A stretch of 64,000 nt of DNA from an uncultured Cellvibrionales bacterium (GTDB lineage: Bacteria > Pseudomonadota > Gammaproteobacteria > Pseudomonadales > Cellvibrionaceae), in NCBI GenBank assembly GCA_913020115.1, contig CAJWBQ010000014.1, positions 1 through 64,000 of the forward strand, written 5' to 3'. How positions within the stretch are numbered: the first letter of the stretch is position 1; each line of letters opens with the position of its first letter. The notes under the pieces were generated by a model. It was not told the DNA's origin. It did no database searches and was given only the letters and a program-made list of their open reading frames with translations. Positions 54,130-62,128 of the stretch are shown here, piece after piece. The translations under genes were made by a program, and so were the position numbers.

Positions 54130-54645
54130 TTACTGTACCGTAATTGTACGGACAGTATCTCGACGCCCCTCACCATCATAGGGCAATGAGATAGACAGCA
54201 CCCCATGGGTATAATGGGTTTCATAACCGGTTTTCTTCAGTCTCTGACCGGTTAGAGCAAATCGACGCTCAAAACTGCCATAGGCGATCTCCTGTGAGAA
54301 TTTTTGATCGCCTTGAGACAACTCTGGAGGGCATCTTTTTTCCCCCGCCAGCACTAACTCGTTGCCGTCGATACTAATTTGAATGTCAGCAAGCTCCATG
54401 CCGGGCATTTCGACATTAATCACCAATTGATCGTCCATTTCATAGCTGTCTATCGGCAATAAAGCCCAGTGGGTTTCGTCCTTGCCATTTCCCTGCCCAG
54501 CTTCCAGAGCTTCGCCTTCACTGGGCTTGAAGGCCACAAACGCGGCATTCTTAAGCTGGGCCAAATGGCTATATTGATCCGTTATATTCTCCCAGGCATG
54601 CTGAGCTTCGTTGCGGACACGGTTTACCAATTCTTGAGTTTTCAT
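54130..54645 (-). CDS. Hsp20/alpha-crystallin family small heat-shock protein
   Basis: 171 residues from ATG 54645; AAGGAAAG is about 6 bases upstream. The alpha-crystallin domain runs from LPIDSYEMDDQLVINVEMPG through ISIDGNELVLAGEKRCPPEL, QEIAYGSFERRFALTG and ends with the HGVLSISLP strand. The N-terminal 70 residues are helical and end in an Ala/Gly/Glu-rich linker; the IxI tail is TITVQ-like. It would hold unfolding proteins. It is divergent from a DnaK-like yegD gene, so the pair may form a stress-response module. Confidence 0.9.
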   Translation of the reverse strand: MKTQELVNRVRNEAQHAWENITDQYSHLAQLKNAAFVAFKPSEGEALEAGQGNGKDETHWALLPIDSYEMDDQLVINVEMPGMELADIQISIDGNELVLAGEKRCPPELSQGDQKFSQEIAYGSFERRFALTGQRLKKTGYETHYTHGVLSISLPYDGEGRRDTVRTITVQ

Positions 54646-54809
54646 GACTACTTTCCTTAATGCATTCACGCACAGATAGGCTTGTGAAAGGGTATCTCAA
54701 GCATAGCCGCTGGCTCCCAGAGTTCGCCCAGCCGCTAGGATGCATTCATTCTGAACAGCTTGTTTCTCAGAGCGTTTCCTTACTAAGCGAATGCATAGAA
54801 ATAGAGTAC

Positions 54810-54825
54810 TAGCTAGGCCTAGCTA
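54810..54825. promoter_or_regulatory. 16-bp perfect palindrome between divergent chaperone genes
   Basis: TAGCTAGGCCTAGCTA at 54810-54825 is perfectly palindromic and roughly midway between hsp20 and the yegD-like gene (292-base gap). It may be a shared operator or a cruciform element. I looked for sigma-32 promoters and found only a weak CTTGAG/CCTATC pair on the minus strand near 54675-54701. Confidence 0.45.
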
Positions 54826-54961
54826 TGGGTTTACTATCGGCACCCTAGCGCTGTCGTTTTAGCACGCCCATTAATGTCGAAAACAAGCCTCACAATAATA
54901 GACATTGAGAGGCCAGTATGGCTTAATCGCGGGCTTTTAAATTTGGACTCAGTAGGTAATT

Positions 54962-56341
54962 ATGCAAGGTATAGGCATCGATTTTGGCACCTCTAACTCC
55001 GCCATAGCGGTTTTTGATGGCACAGAGGTAAAGGTGATAGAGGTTGAACCCGGCGCTCAAACAGTGCCGACAGCCATTCATCTCGATCGCGATTTTCAGG
55101 CACTCACAGGGTCTGTGGCCATACAATCCTATGTCAATGAAAATTCCAATCGCCGTATTGAAATGACTGCCAAGGTTATTGCCGAAGTAGAAAGCGAATT
55201 TGGCGAGGGTTCCGAAGGCGAAGGCGCCGGCACACAAAAGATCTACGGCGCAGCTGAAGACCATGATTTACCCGGTCGCTTATTTTTAGGCATCAAGCGC
55301 CTGTTCGGCATGGAAAGCATTCGCCGCTTAATGGTATTTGATCGCCCATATCGCTTAGTTGCCCTCATCACCCCTATTGCATTGTCATTTCGCAAAGCCA
55401 TAAGCTCGGCAGTAGGCCCGGTTGCCAAAGGCATTTATATGGGCCGCCCTGTAGAGTTTGAAGGCAGCGAAAAAGGTAAAAATGCACTCGCAGTCGAACG
55501 TATTCAAGAGGGAAGCACCTACGCAAAATTGGGCGACCTCACCTTTTATCCGGAACCTGTGGCTGCGTGTTTAAGCTTTGTGCAAGAAAATGACATTAAA
55601 GATGGCAGCACCGTTTTAACCGTAGATTTTGGCGGTGGCACCCTCGATTTATGTTTGGTGAACTATCAAGACAAAGAATTTAGAGTGCTGGGCACCGAGG
55701 GCGTTGCCTTAGGTGGAGATTACATTGATCAGCTCATTTTTAAGAAATTGATCTTTCCAGAGTTGGGCAAAGGCACACAGTGGTCACGCAGAGTGGACGG
55801 CAAGTTAGTGACCACACCATTCCCATTCGACCGCTATGAAAAAGCCTTGCTAAATTGGACCATCACCCACACCTTAAACCAAAACCAATACACCGCGACC
55901 ATCGGCGAATATTTGGCCCAGCCGGATACAGAAAAAGAAAAGCTTCAGCGCTTACAAGATGTGATTCATCACAACTACAGCTACGGAATTTTCCAGCGTA
56001 TTAAAGCTGCGAAGATTGCGTTATCAGATTCTGAAAGCACCGTTCTAGAAATTCCTGAGTTAAACTTAAACATACCGCTCGACCGTCAGCAGTTTAACGG
56101 CATAATTGTCGAAGTGATGGACGCGCTTCAGTTGTGCATTGATCAGCTGTTTGAAAAGACCCGGGCCAACGGCAGCAGCATTGACTACGTGGTTCGCACC
56201 GGGGGTTCATCTCGCATCGCCGCGGTGCGAGAATTATTGGAAGATGAATTTCCGGGCAAGGTAGTTCAGCACAATACCTTTACTAGTGTTGCTTGTGGCT
56301 TGGCCATCGCCAGTTATTATAAGTATGAATGTAAATTGTGA
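54962..56341 (+). CDS. yegD: YegD-like Hsp70-family chaperone
   Basis: 459 residues, matching YegD rather than full-length DnaK (about 640). ATPase motifs: GIGIDFGTSNSAIAVFDGTE, FYPEPVAACLSFVQ, VLTVDFGGGTLDLCL, and YVVRTGGSSRIAAVRELLED. The substrate-binding lid of DnaK is absent, as in the family. An 18-residue Gly/Glu insertion (FGEGSEGEGAGT) interrupts the subdomain near residue 85. Role unproven in most bacteria; adjacency to hsp20 supports a protein-quality function. Confidence 0.92.
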   Translation: MQGIGIDFGTSNSAIAVFDGTEVKVIEVEPGAQTVPTAIHLDRDFQALTGSVAIQSYVNENSNRRIEMTAKVIAEVESEFGEGSEGEGAGTQKIYGAAEDHDLPGRLFLGIKRLFGMESIRRLMVFDRPYRLVALITPIALSFRKAISSAVGPVAKGIYMGRPVEFEGSEKGKNALAVERIQEGSTYAKLGDLTFYPEPVAACLSFVQENDIKDGSTVLTVDFGGGTLDLCLVNYQDKEFRVLGTEGVALGGDYIDQLIFKKLIFPELGKGTQWSRRVDGKLVTTPFPFDRYEKALLNWTITHTLNQNQYTATIGEYLAQPDTEKEKLQRLQDVIHHNYSYGIFQRIKAAKIALSDSESTVLEIPELNLNIPLDRQQFNGIIVEVMDALQLCIDQLFEKTRANGSSIDYVVRTGGSSRIAAVRELLEDEFPGKVVQHNTFTSVACGLAIASYYKYECKL

Positions 56342-56434
56342 TTAATTAGAAAACACACGACCATAAATGTTATTGGTGTCGGAAACTTAGTGGATTTATT
56401 ATCAGTTTTCGAGTTATCGAAGCTGCGGTTTTTT

Positions 56435-56992
56435 TCAGCCTAAGCGATACCGAAAAACGGGAGATCTATAGAAATCGTTCAGATGAATACTTTTCTCTGC
56501 CGTTAAGGTCGGCAGTGCAAAATTATTGCTAATGAGATACCGGCCTGTTGTTTCTTCCGTCGTCAGTTTAGTTTCCAGAGCGGCCATACCGGCCGGAAAT
56601 AAATAGCAAACCATTAGCGAGCTCGCCGACAAGTCGGCCTTTAAAAAATCCTGACGATATACAGTCAGATTCTTGAGGCCGAGTAGCTTACGGATGATGA
56701 GCGTTACCAACCATGGTAAAAAAGACAGCTCATAACCAACAATCTGTCTCTTTGGGTATTTTATTGCTAAGCGGATAATCAAGCTTCCCCAACCGCTGCC
56801 CAAATCAACCACCGGCCAAGCTCCCGTCTCAACACCACTTCCCTCCCCTGCAGATTCAAGCAGTTGAATCATAGCATCCCGAGCTTTTTTAGAACTGGGC
56901 ATAGGAGACATGCCTGCGCTGAGGGTAGTCCAGACAATCGAAATGCTAGCGAGCAAAACAAGCACCACTAGGGCTATATCAAAGAAAATCAA
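56435..56992 (-). CDS. Class I SAM-dependent methyltransferase with membrane anchor
   Basis: 185 residues. N-terminal helix (IALVVLVLLASISIVWTTL) then the SAM motif I VVDLGSGWGSLIIRLAIKYP, motif II YELSFLPWL and a post-motif FLKADLSASSLMVCYLFPAG. This layout, a single membrane helix plus a short methyltransferase with DLGSGxGxxxIxxA, resembles the FAM173/ATPSCKMT protein-lysine methyltransferase group. In bacteria the substrate is unknown. It lies alone between yegD and yajD. Confidence 0.75.
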   Translation of the reverse strand: MIFFDIALVVLVLLASISIVWTTLSAGMSPMPSSKKARDAMIQLLESAGEGSGVETGAWPVVDLGSGWGSLIIRLAIKYPKRQIVGYELSFLPWLVTLIIRKLLGLKNLTVYRQDFLKADLSASSLMVCYLFPAGMAALETKLTTEETTGRYLISNNFALPTLTAEKSIHLNDFYRSPVFRYRLG

Positions 56993-57085
56993 AAAGAAAC
57001 CTCATGCCATCTTGTATCAGCTTGCCATGAACAGAACAGTAGCTTGCCATTAGACCTTTAATCGCCAGCATGAAGTAACCTACGG

Positions 57086-57457
57086 TTATTTTTTTTCATC
57101 CATTTTTGCTCTTAAATCTGCAAAAGGATTATAACTTGCCGCCTTCACTTCAGTAGCCTTCGTGCTGCCATAGCGTACAAGGTTCTCAAATTTAGTGTGT
57201 TCTTCGTCATGGCAATAGATACACAGCAGCTCCCAGTTGCTGCCATCACTTTGATTATTACTATGGTCGTGATCAACATGATGCACAGTCAATTCAGACA
57301 GATTCTTCCGGTCAAATTCCCGAGTGCACCGACCACAAATCCAAGGAAACAGCTTCAGTGCTTGTTCTCGATAACCTTTCTCCCGCTTCGCATTGTATTC
57401 AAGCTGCTCAGCACGCACCTGCTCAAATTTACTAATGGAGGAGTTTTTATTATTCAT
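57086..57457 (-). CDS. yajD: YajD-family HNH nuclease
   Basis: 123 residues, near-colinear with E. coli YajD (115). Cys pair CGRCTREF, the HNH core LTVHHVDHDHSNNQSDGSNW, second Cys pair LLCIYCHDEEHTKFE, then the family C-terminus YNPFADLRAKMDEKK. The four cysteines bind zinc and the H-H...H residues form the nuclease beta-beta-alpha metal site. Cellular role is unknown. A REP half-site lies 64 bases upstream of its start. Confidence 0.93.
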   Translation of the reverse strand: MNNKNSSISKFEQVRAEQLEYNAKREKGYREQALKLFPWICGRCTREFDRKNLSELTVHHVDHDHSNNQSDGSNWELLCIYCHDEEHTKFENLVRYGSTKATEVKAASYNPFADLRAKMDEKK

Positions 57458-57520
57458 AATGGTCTTGCTCGCGTTGTTCCAGAGTGTCAGCTTGCTTCAC
57501 AAGAATAATAACAAAGCCAC

Positions 57521-57549
57521 GGGGTCAAGTCTTGCCTTTTGCCTTTTGG
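57521..57549 (+). repeat. REP-like half-site, left arm (copy C)
   Basis: Starts GGGGTCAAGTCTTGCC at 57521 and matches the left arms of copies A, B and D over 22 bases; there is no right arm nearby. The matching right arm lies at 58307-58328, 760 bases away, beyond the STAS-like gene. The rest of the 57458-57790 gap has no gene. Confidence 0.9.
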
Positions 57550-57790
57550 TGAGATTTCCAAAGTGGAATACCCTTAAGAAAAAGGGCCGCTGATTGATAC
57601 CAGAGCCCCAATAACGAAGACTTCCTTAAATGCAATCCTCATCAGCTACCTCTACGCAGTCGAACGACTACACTCACAGAAGAACTCGGATACGTCCACT
57701 GCAAACACCTCTATCATATATAACGTTTTAGGATGCTAAACCCGCAGTTGAAAATAGAGATAATGAGTTCAATTTTCATCTGATTTTTCG

Positions 57791-58183
57791 TCAACCCCAA
57801 AGCTCTAAGGTCTCACTAACCCAAGCTTCAGCTTCTTCGAGTTTCGTGAATAGTTGAAATTTGGTGCCTTCAGGAAAATCAGATTCATCAAGGTATGTCA
57901 TCTCAGCTTTTAATGCATTTAGACTTGCGTTGCCACTCACGACGATGGCATATACCTTCAAATTAGCGAGTTGCGCGCTGAATGGCCAAACTACAGGGTC
58001 TACAGAGTAGTCCTTTGTACGATTTGATATATAACCGAAGTTACCCGAGTATTTTTGTTTAACTAGGTCAACGACGGTAGAAATTTCATCAATGCCAAAG
58101 CTTACACCCTCGCCAATTTCAGAGATAATATAGTTGTCGTGGAACTCGTAACGTCCAAAACCTAGATCGTGACGCTCTACCAT
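57791..58183 (-). CDS. STAS/SpoIIAA-like protein, possible transferred gene
   Basis: 130 residues from ATG 58183; GGGGAG is about 10 bases upstream. The pattern FGRYEFHDNYIISEIGEGVS, then FGYISNRTKDYSVDPVVWPF, VYAIVVSGNASLNALKAEM and a C-terminal KLEEAEAWVSE matches stand-alone STAS-like proteins that I associate mainly with Bacteroidota, where YISNRxxxYSVDP is typical. That origin is from memory, not a search. It lies between a REP left arm (57521) and right arm (58307). Function unknown; distant relative in fold of the 13118 protein. Confidence 0.65.
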   Translation of the reverse strand: MVERHDLGFGRYEFHDNYIISEIGEGVSFGIDEISTVVDLVKQKYSGNFGYISNRTKDYSVDPVVWPFSAQLANLKVYAIVVSGNASLNALKAEMTYLDESDFPEGTKFQLFTKLEEAEAWVSETLELWG

Positions 58184-58306
58184 AAATATATCTCCCCTCA
58201 TAAAGGTATACCGTTCACCACGGTATTAGCTTACAGGTAATTCTAGTAATAATAACTGATCTATATGCTAGGCGCTGTAAAATCGCTGGGCCCAATGAAG
58301 ACTGAA

Positions 58307-58328
58307 GCAAAAGACAAGACTTGACCCC
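58307..58328 (-). repeat. REP-like half-site, right arm (copy C')
   Basis: Twenty-two bases ending in CAAGACTTGACCCC, matching the canonical right arm except for one change (A for G at position 8). It pairs with the left arm at 57521 in inverted orientation and ends 18 bases before the TetR stop codon. Confidence 0.9.
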
Positions 58329-58346
58329 AATGTTGAACCCAATAGT

Positions 58347-58919
58347 TTACTTGGACAGTAGATGGCTCACCGAATCGTAAAGCTCGTCGGCGAAGGTATC
58401 GTCCAGCGGAGCATGGCCACTCATTAGGCGGTACCAAATGCCGCCAAAGACTAAATCGAGCATGAAAGTTGTGCTTAGGCTCGCAGGCCATCCGCCCTTC
58501 TGTTTTAGAATCTCTTCCAAATGCTCTCTGCGTATAGACGAATATTTGTCCCACACTCGTTTAGCAAACTCTGTGTTCGCCTGGGCTTCAGCCATTAATA
58601 CGGTATACATGGTGCCAAGCTCGTTACCTATGGCAAAGGTGTTCTGTAAAAACGCTCTAAAGTCACTCTCAAAATCACCACTAAGAGGCATATGAACGGT
58701 TTGAAGGGAATAGTCACTGGCGGCATCCAAAGCAATTTCTGACTTGTCTTTGTACCAGCGATAGATGGTTGAGCGACCTACTCCTGCGGCCTTCGCAACC
58801 CCGTCAATAGTGACCTTGCTATACCCCAGCTGCCTTACCAACTCGGTAAACGCCTCAATAATGGCCTGGCGTGCCTCTAAGCTGCGAGGACGCCCCTTAA
58901 CTGTGGTGACTGATTTCAT
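58347..58919 (-). CDS. TetR-family transcriptional repressor
   Basis: 190 residues. HTH: GYSKVTIDGVAKAAGVGRST IYRWYKDKSEIALDAASDYS, the classical TetR N-terminus; the C-terminal ligand domain is of the TetR_C type with an LVFGGIWYRLMSGHAPLDDT block. It is divergent from the CoA-transferase operon, whose promoter overlaps a near-palindrome (58990-59020), so it probably represses that operon and is relieved by a CoA thioester or related metabolite. Confidence 0.9.
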   Translation of the reverse strand: MKSVTTVKGRPRSLEARQAIIEAFTELVRQLGYSKVTIDGVAKAAGVGRSTIYRWYKDKSEIALDAASDYSLQTVHMPLSGDFESDFRAFLQNTFAIGNELGTMYTVLMAEAQANTEFAKRVWDKYSSIRREHLEEILKQKGGWPASLSTTFMLDLVFGGIWYRLMSGHAPLDDTFADELYDSVSHLLSK

Positions 58920-58989
58920 GATGACCCTTTATCAACAGTGACAAGTAAATGTTACAGCGCATTGGCAAGGATAAGTACATTTTTATGTC

Positions 58990-59020
58990 TTGACATATAA
59001 ACGATGCAATATGTATCGTT
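58990..59020 (+). promoter_or_regulatory. CoA-operon promoter overlapped by TetR-type operator
   Basis: TTGACA (58990-58995) and TATCGT (59014-59019, 18-base spacer) form a promoter. Within it AACGAT (59000-59005) and ATCGTT (59015-59020) are the outer arms of a 21-base near-palindrome centred on the -10 region. This is the classic TetR-repressor geometry. Confidence 0.65.
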
Positions 59021-59058
59021 AATGAATGTGATGACTTAATTTTAAAGGAATGGTGCAT

Positions 59059-60234
59059 ATGAAAAACCAGGCTCCGCTAGAGGGCATTACCGTAATCGAC
59101 TGTACAACCATGGTCGCCGGACCACTAGCAACCCAAATATTGGCTGACCAGGGCGCCAAGGTCATAAAGATAGAGCCTATTGGCGGGGACCTAGCGAGAA
59201 TGATTGGGCCAATTTTCGAGCCTGGAATCAGCGGCACTTACATCCATCTAGGTCGCAACAAACGCTCAATGGTATTAGACCTAAGTCATGTAAAGGCCCA
59301 AGCCATAGTTCATAAACTAGTGAGAACGGCGGATGTATTTATCTGTAACAGCCGCCCCGGTGTAATGGCCTCCCACCAACTAGACTTCGATACTTTGAAA
59401 GCTATTAATCACAAGCTGGTTTACGCCTCCATCACTGGCTTTGGCGAAAACGGTCCGATGTCTGATCAACGCGCCTATGACCCCATTATCCAGGCACAAA
59501 CGGGTATAGCTCGCATGGGTAAGTTGCCTAAACCTGAATTACAACCACAGTTAATTTGCGATAAATTAACAGGTGTTTACACAGCCCAAGCTGTTAGTGC
59601 AGCGCTAGTAAAGACCGCACGACAAGGACTTGGTGACAAAATTGATATTTCTTTACTGTCTGCAACCCTCGCCTTTCTAGCCACCGATGTTTACTGGCCC
59701 ATTGCCAGCCCCTCGCGAGAATTGGACATTACAGACACTTCTGTTATTTACCAAACCTGGCAAACTCAAGATAAATTCATTGTGCTAATTGTTATGTCGG
59801 ACAAAGAATTCGTTTCTCTCTGTGAAATGTTTTCTTTGGGCAATTTAATTGAGGAATCTCATTTCAGCAACGTGATTGAGCGCTTAAAAAATTGGCTGCA
59901 AATACGCGAGTTACTTGCGCCAAAAATTGCCAATTTAAGCAGTGAGGTAGCTTTAAGCAAGCTATGGCAGGCCAACATTCCTGCTGGCCCTGTTAATGAC
60001 ATTGAAGATTTACACAACGACGCGCAAATTCTAGCGACCCAAGCTTTTAAAACCGTCAAACACCCGAGCGCTGGAGATTATCTGGAGGTGGCGTCTGCAG
60101 CTCGCTTTAGTCACCGGCAAAAAACGCATAAAGCACCTGCTCATGCAGGTCAGCACAGCCAAGAAATATTGAAGGACCTGGAATACAGTGACGAAGATAT
60201 AAACCAACTTTTTCTTGAAAAAATTATTTACTAA
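59059..60234 (+). CDS. CaiB/BaiF-type CoA transferase
   Basis: 391 residues from ATG 59059, with AAAGGA at 59044-59049; ATG 59050 is too close to that site. Family III CoA-transferase pattern: LEGITVIDCTTMVAGPLATQ, YIHLGRNKRSMVLDLS, HQLDFDTLKAINHKLVYASI, TGFGENGPMSDQRAYDPIIQ, IPAGPVNDIEDL. The catalytic Asp position of the family falls at Asp in YDPIIQAQTG-like context. It transfers CoA between carboxylic acids, in the cytoplasm. It is followed 20 bases later by an enoyl-CoA hydratase, so the pair activates and hydrates an acid. Confidence 0.9.
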   Translation: MKNQAPLEGITVIDCTTMVAGPLATQILADQGAKVIKIEPIGGDLARMIGPIFEPGISGTYIHLGRNKRSMVLDLSHVKAQAIVHKLVRTADVFICNSRPGVMASHQLDFDTLKAINHKLVYASITGFGENGPMSDQRAYDPIIQAQTGIARMGKLPKPELQPQLICDKLTGVYTAQAVSAALVKTARQGLGDKIDISLLSATLAFLATDVYWPIASPSRELDITDTSVIYQTWQTQDKFIVLIVMSDKEFVSLCEMFSLGNLIEESHFSNVIERLKNWLQIRELLAPKIANLSSEVALSKLWQANIPAGPVNDIEDLHNDAQILATQAFKTVKHPSAGDYLEVASAARFSHRQKTHKAPAHAGQHSQEILKDLEYSDEDINQLFLEKIIY

Positions 60235-60254
60235 TCTACAAAAAGGTAATTGTT

Positions 60255-61127
60255 ATGAATTTTGAAACCTTACTTTATTCAGTTGAAGATCGGGTGGCCA
60301 CCATTACACTAAACCGACCCGAGCGTTTAAACGCGATCAACGAAAGTTTGCCTAGAGAATTACGCGAGGCCGTTGAAAAGGCCGATGCAGACGGAAGCGT
60401 CCACGTGATAGTTTTACAAGGCGCGGGCAAAGGTTTTTGCGGCGGCTACGATTTAGTGAAATATGCGGAAAGCGAGGGAGAGATGCACGGGAATCAGGAA
60501 ATGCCCTGGGACCCCACTGAAGACTACGCCATGATGAACAGAAACACTCAGGACTTCATGAGTTTATGGCGTTCACGAAAACCAACCATCTGTAAAATTC
60601 ATGGCGCTGCGGCGGCCGGTGGCAGTGATATTGCCCTGTGTTGCGACATGATAATAATGGCCGACGACGCGCGCATCGGCTATCCGCCCGCGCGAGTTTG
60701 GGGAGTGCCCACCACCATGATGTGGGTCGTAAGGTTAGGCATTGAAAAAGCTAAGCGTATGTTGTTTACCGGTGACTTAGTCAGCGGCAAAGAAGCAGAA
60801 GCAATGGGCCTGGTACATCAATCAGTGCCGGTTGATGAACTGGATCACGCGGTAAAAGACCTAGTTGATCGGATCAAAGGAGTACCGCGCAATCAATTAA
60901 TGATGTGCAAGCTCACAGTAAACCAGGCATACGAAAGCATGGGATTACACCAAACTCAAATGTTTGCGAATTTTTTCGACGGTGTTGCCCGTCACTCCCC
61001 AGAAGGGCTCTGGTTCCGCGACCGCGCCCAAAACGTTGGTTTTAAACAAGCCGTAAGTGAGAGAGACAGTGGAGAATCCATAGCGCCGGGCACCAGCAAA
61101 GACATGTCTAAACTCGATCTAGGATAA
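60255..61127 (+). CDS. Enoyl-CoA hydratase/isomerase (crotonase) family protein
   Basis: 290 residues. The crotonase motifs are LNRPERLNAINESLPRELRE, VLQGAGKGFCGGYDLVKYAE for the first oxyanion loop, GAAAAGGSDIALCCDMIIMA for the second, and IGYPPARVWGVPTTMMWVVR. It hydrates or isomerises an enoyl-CoA. Second gene of the TetR-controlled operon; REP copy D starts 6 bases after its stop. A slightly long C-terminus (KDMSKLDLG) is present. Confidence 0.92.
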   Translation: MNFETLLYSVEDRVATITLNRPERLNAINESLPRELREAVEKADADGSVHVIVLQGAGKGFCGGYDLVKYAESEGEMHGNQEMPWDPTEDYAMMNRNTQDFMSLWRSRKPTICKIHGAAAAGGSDIALCCDMIIMADDARIGYPPARVWGVPTTMMWVVRLGIEKAKRMLFTGDLVSGKEAEAMGLVHQSVPVDELDHAVKDLVDRIKGVPRNQLMMCKLTVNQAYESMGLHQTQMFANFFDGVARHSPEGLWFRDRAQNVGFKQAVSERDSGESIAPGTSKDMSKLDLG

Positions 61128-61132
61128 TGAAC

Positions 61133-61203
61133 GGGGTCAAGTCTTGCCTTTTGCCTTTTGCCTTTTTTCCTTTCCGAAGACGCAAAAGGCAAGACTTGAC
61201 CCC
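61133..61203. repeat. REP-like palindrome, copy D (upstream of RAYT)
   Basis: Left arm 61133-61154 begins GGGGTCAAGTCTTGCC; right arm 61182-61203 is its exact reverse complement. The spacer includes an extra TTTTGCC repeat. It lies 79 bases before the RAYT start and marks the left border of the RAYT unit. Confidence 0.95.
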
Positions 61204-61282
61204 GCCCTACTTTACTATTGCCTATAGCCAAATTTCCCCGTCTAATACCCGCTCCAAGAAATTGATAACAAGGAGGTTATCG

Positions 61283-62128
61283 ATGGCTAGATCTCTCAGA
61301 ATAGAATTCAAGGGCGCCTTATATCACCTAACATCTCGCGGCAACAGGCGCGAAGAAATCTACCTTCATGATAAAGATCGGTGGAATTTCCTAAGAATTT
61401 TTTCCGAAACCTGCGAACACTACAACTGGATATGTCACGCCTATTGCCTAATGGGCAACCACTACCATATTTTGCTTGAAACACCCGAGGCAAACCTGTC
61501 TCGAGGCATGCGGCAATTAAACGGCGTTTACACTCAGCGATTTAATCGCAAGCACGATCGCGTGGGCCATCTATTCCAGGGGCGTTACAAAGCGGTATTG
61601 GTGGACAAAGAATCTTATCTCCGTGAATTGGCGCGCTATATTGTATTGAATCCAGTCAGAGCAGGTTTAGTCAAAAAACCGGAAGAGTGGCGCTGGAGCA
61701 GCTATAGAGCAACAGTCGGAATAGTCGGGCCAGAGGCTTTCCTGAATATAGATTTTCTGTTGGCAATTTTCGCAGACACCAGACCTGAAGCCGCAAAAAG
61801 GTATGCGAAGTTTGTCTCGAAAGGCATTGGATTGCCCTCCCCCTTTGAAAAACTGCAGCAGCAGGTTTATCTGGGGGATGAGGCTTTTGTCGAAAGAATG
61901 CTCGGCTTCGCTGGCGAAAAATGTTCGTTGCGCGAAATTCCTAAGGCTCAGCGTCGGCCAGCTGCCAAGAAAATTTCTCACTACCTTGAAACTTCAAGCA
62001 CTCGGGATGAAGCGATCTGCATGGCTTATCAAAGTGGCGGCTACAGCCTGGCCGCTATTGGTGAGCACTTTGATCTGCACTACTCCCGAGTAAGTCGAAT
62101 TATCAGCCAGGCAAAAGGCAAGACTTGA
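61283..62128 (+). CDS. REP-associated tyrosine transposase (RAYT, Y1/TnpA_REP)
   Basis: 281 residues from ATG 61283 (AAGGAGG at 61270-61276). The Y1 transposase signature is complete: ARSLRIEFKGALYHLTSRGN, YCLMGNHYHILLETPEANLS with the HUH pair, HLFQGRYKAVLVDKESYLRE and ARYIVLNPVRAGLV with the catalytic Tyr. The C-terminal half carries a helix-turn-helix (GGYSLAAIGEHFDLHYSRVS). RAYTs nick REP hairpins. Its last five residues (AKGKT) and stop are encoded by REP right arm E, and copy D lies upstream, so the gene is bounded by its own substrate repeats. Confidence 0.93.
   Translation: MARSLRIEFKGALYHLTSRGNRREEIYLHDKDRWNFLRIFSETCEHYNWICHAYCLMGNHYHILLETPEANLSRGMRQLNGVYTQRFNRKHDRVGHLFQGRYKAVLVDKESYLRELARYIVLNPVRAGLVKKPEEWRWSSYRATVGIVGPEAFLNIDFLLAIFADTRPEAAKRYAKFVSKGIGLPSPFEKLQQQVYLGDEAFVERMLGFAGEKCSLREIPKAQRRPAAKKISHYLETSSTRDEAICMAYQSGGYSLAAIGEHFDLHYSRVSRIISQAKGKT

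Noticed and set aside
54675..54701. Sigma-32-like promoter before hsp20
   Set aside because: CTTGAG is reasonable but the -10 (CCTATC) departs from CCCCAT and the spacing is off; not strong enough to call.
57521..57549. Rho-independent terminator for yajD region
   Set aside because: Only one arm is present, so no hairpin can form locally; it is a REP half-site.
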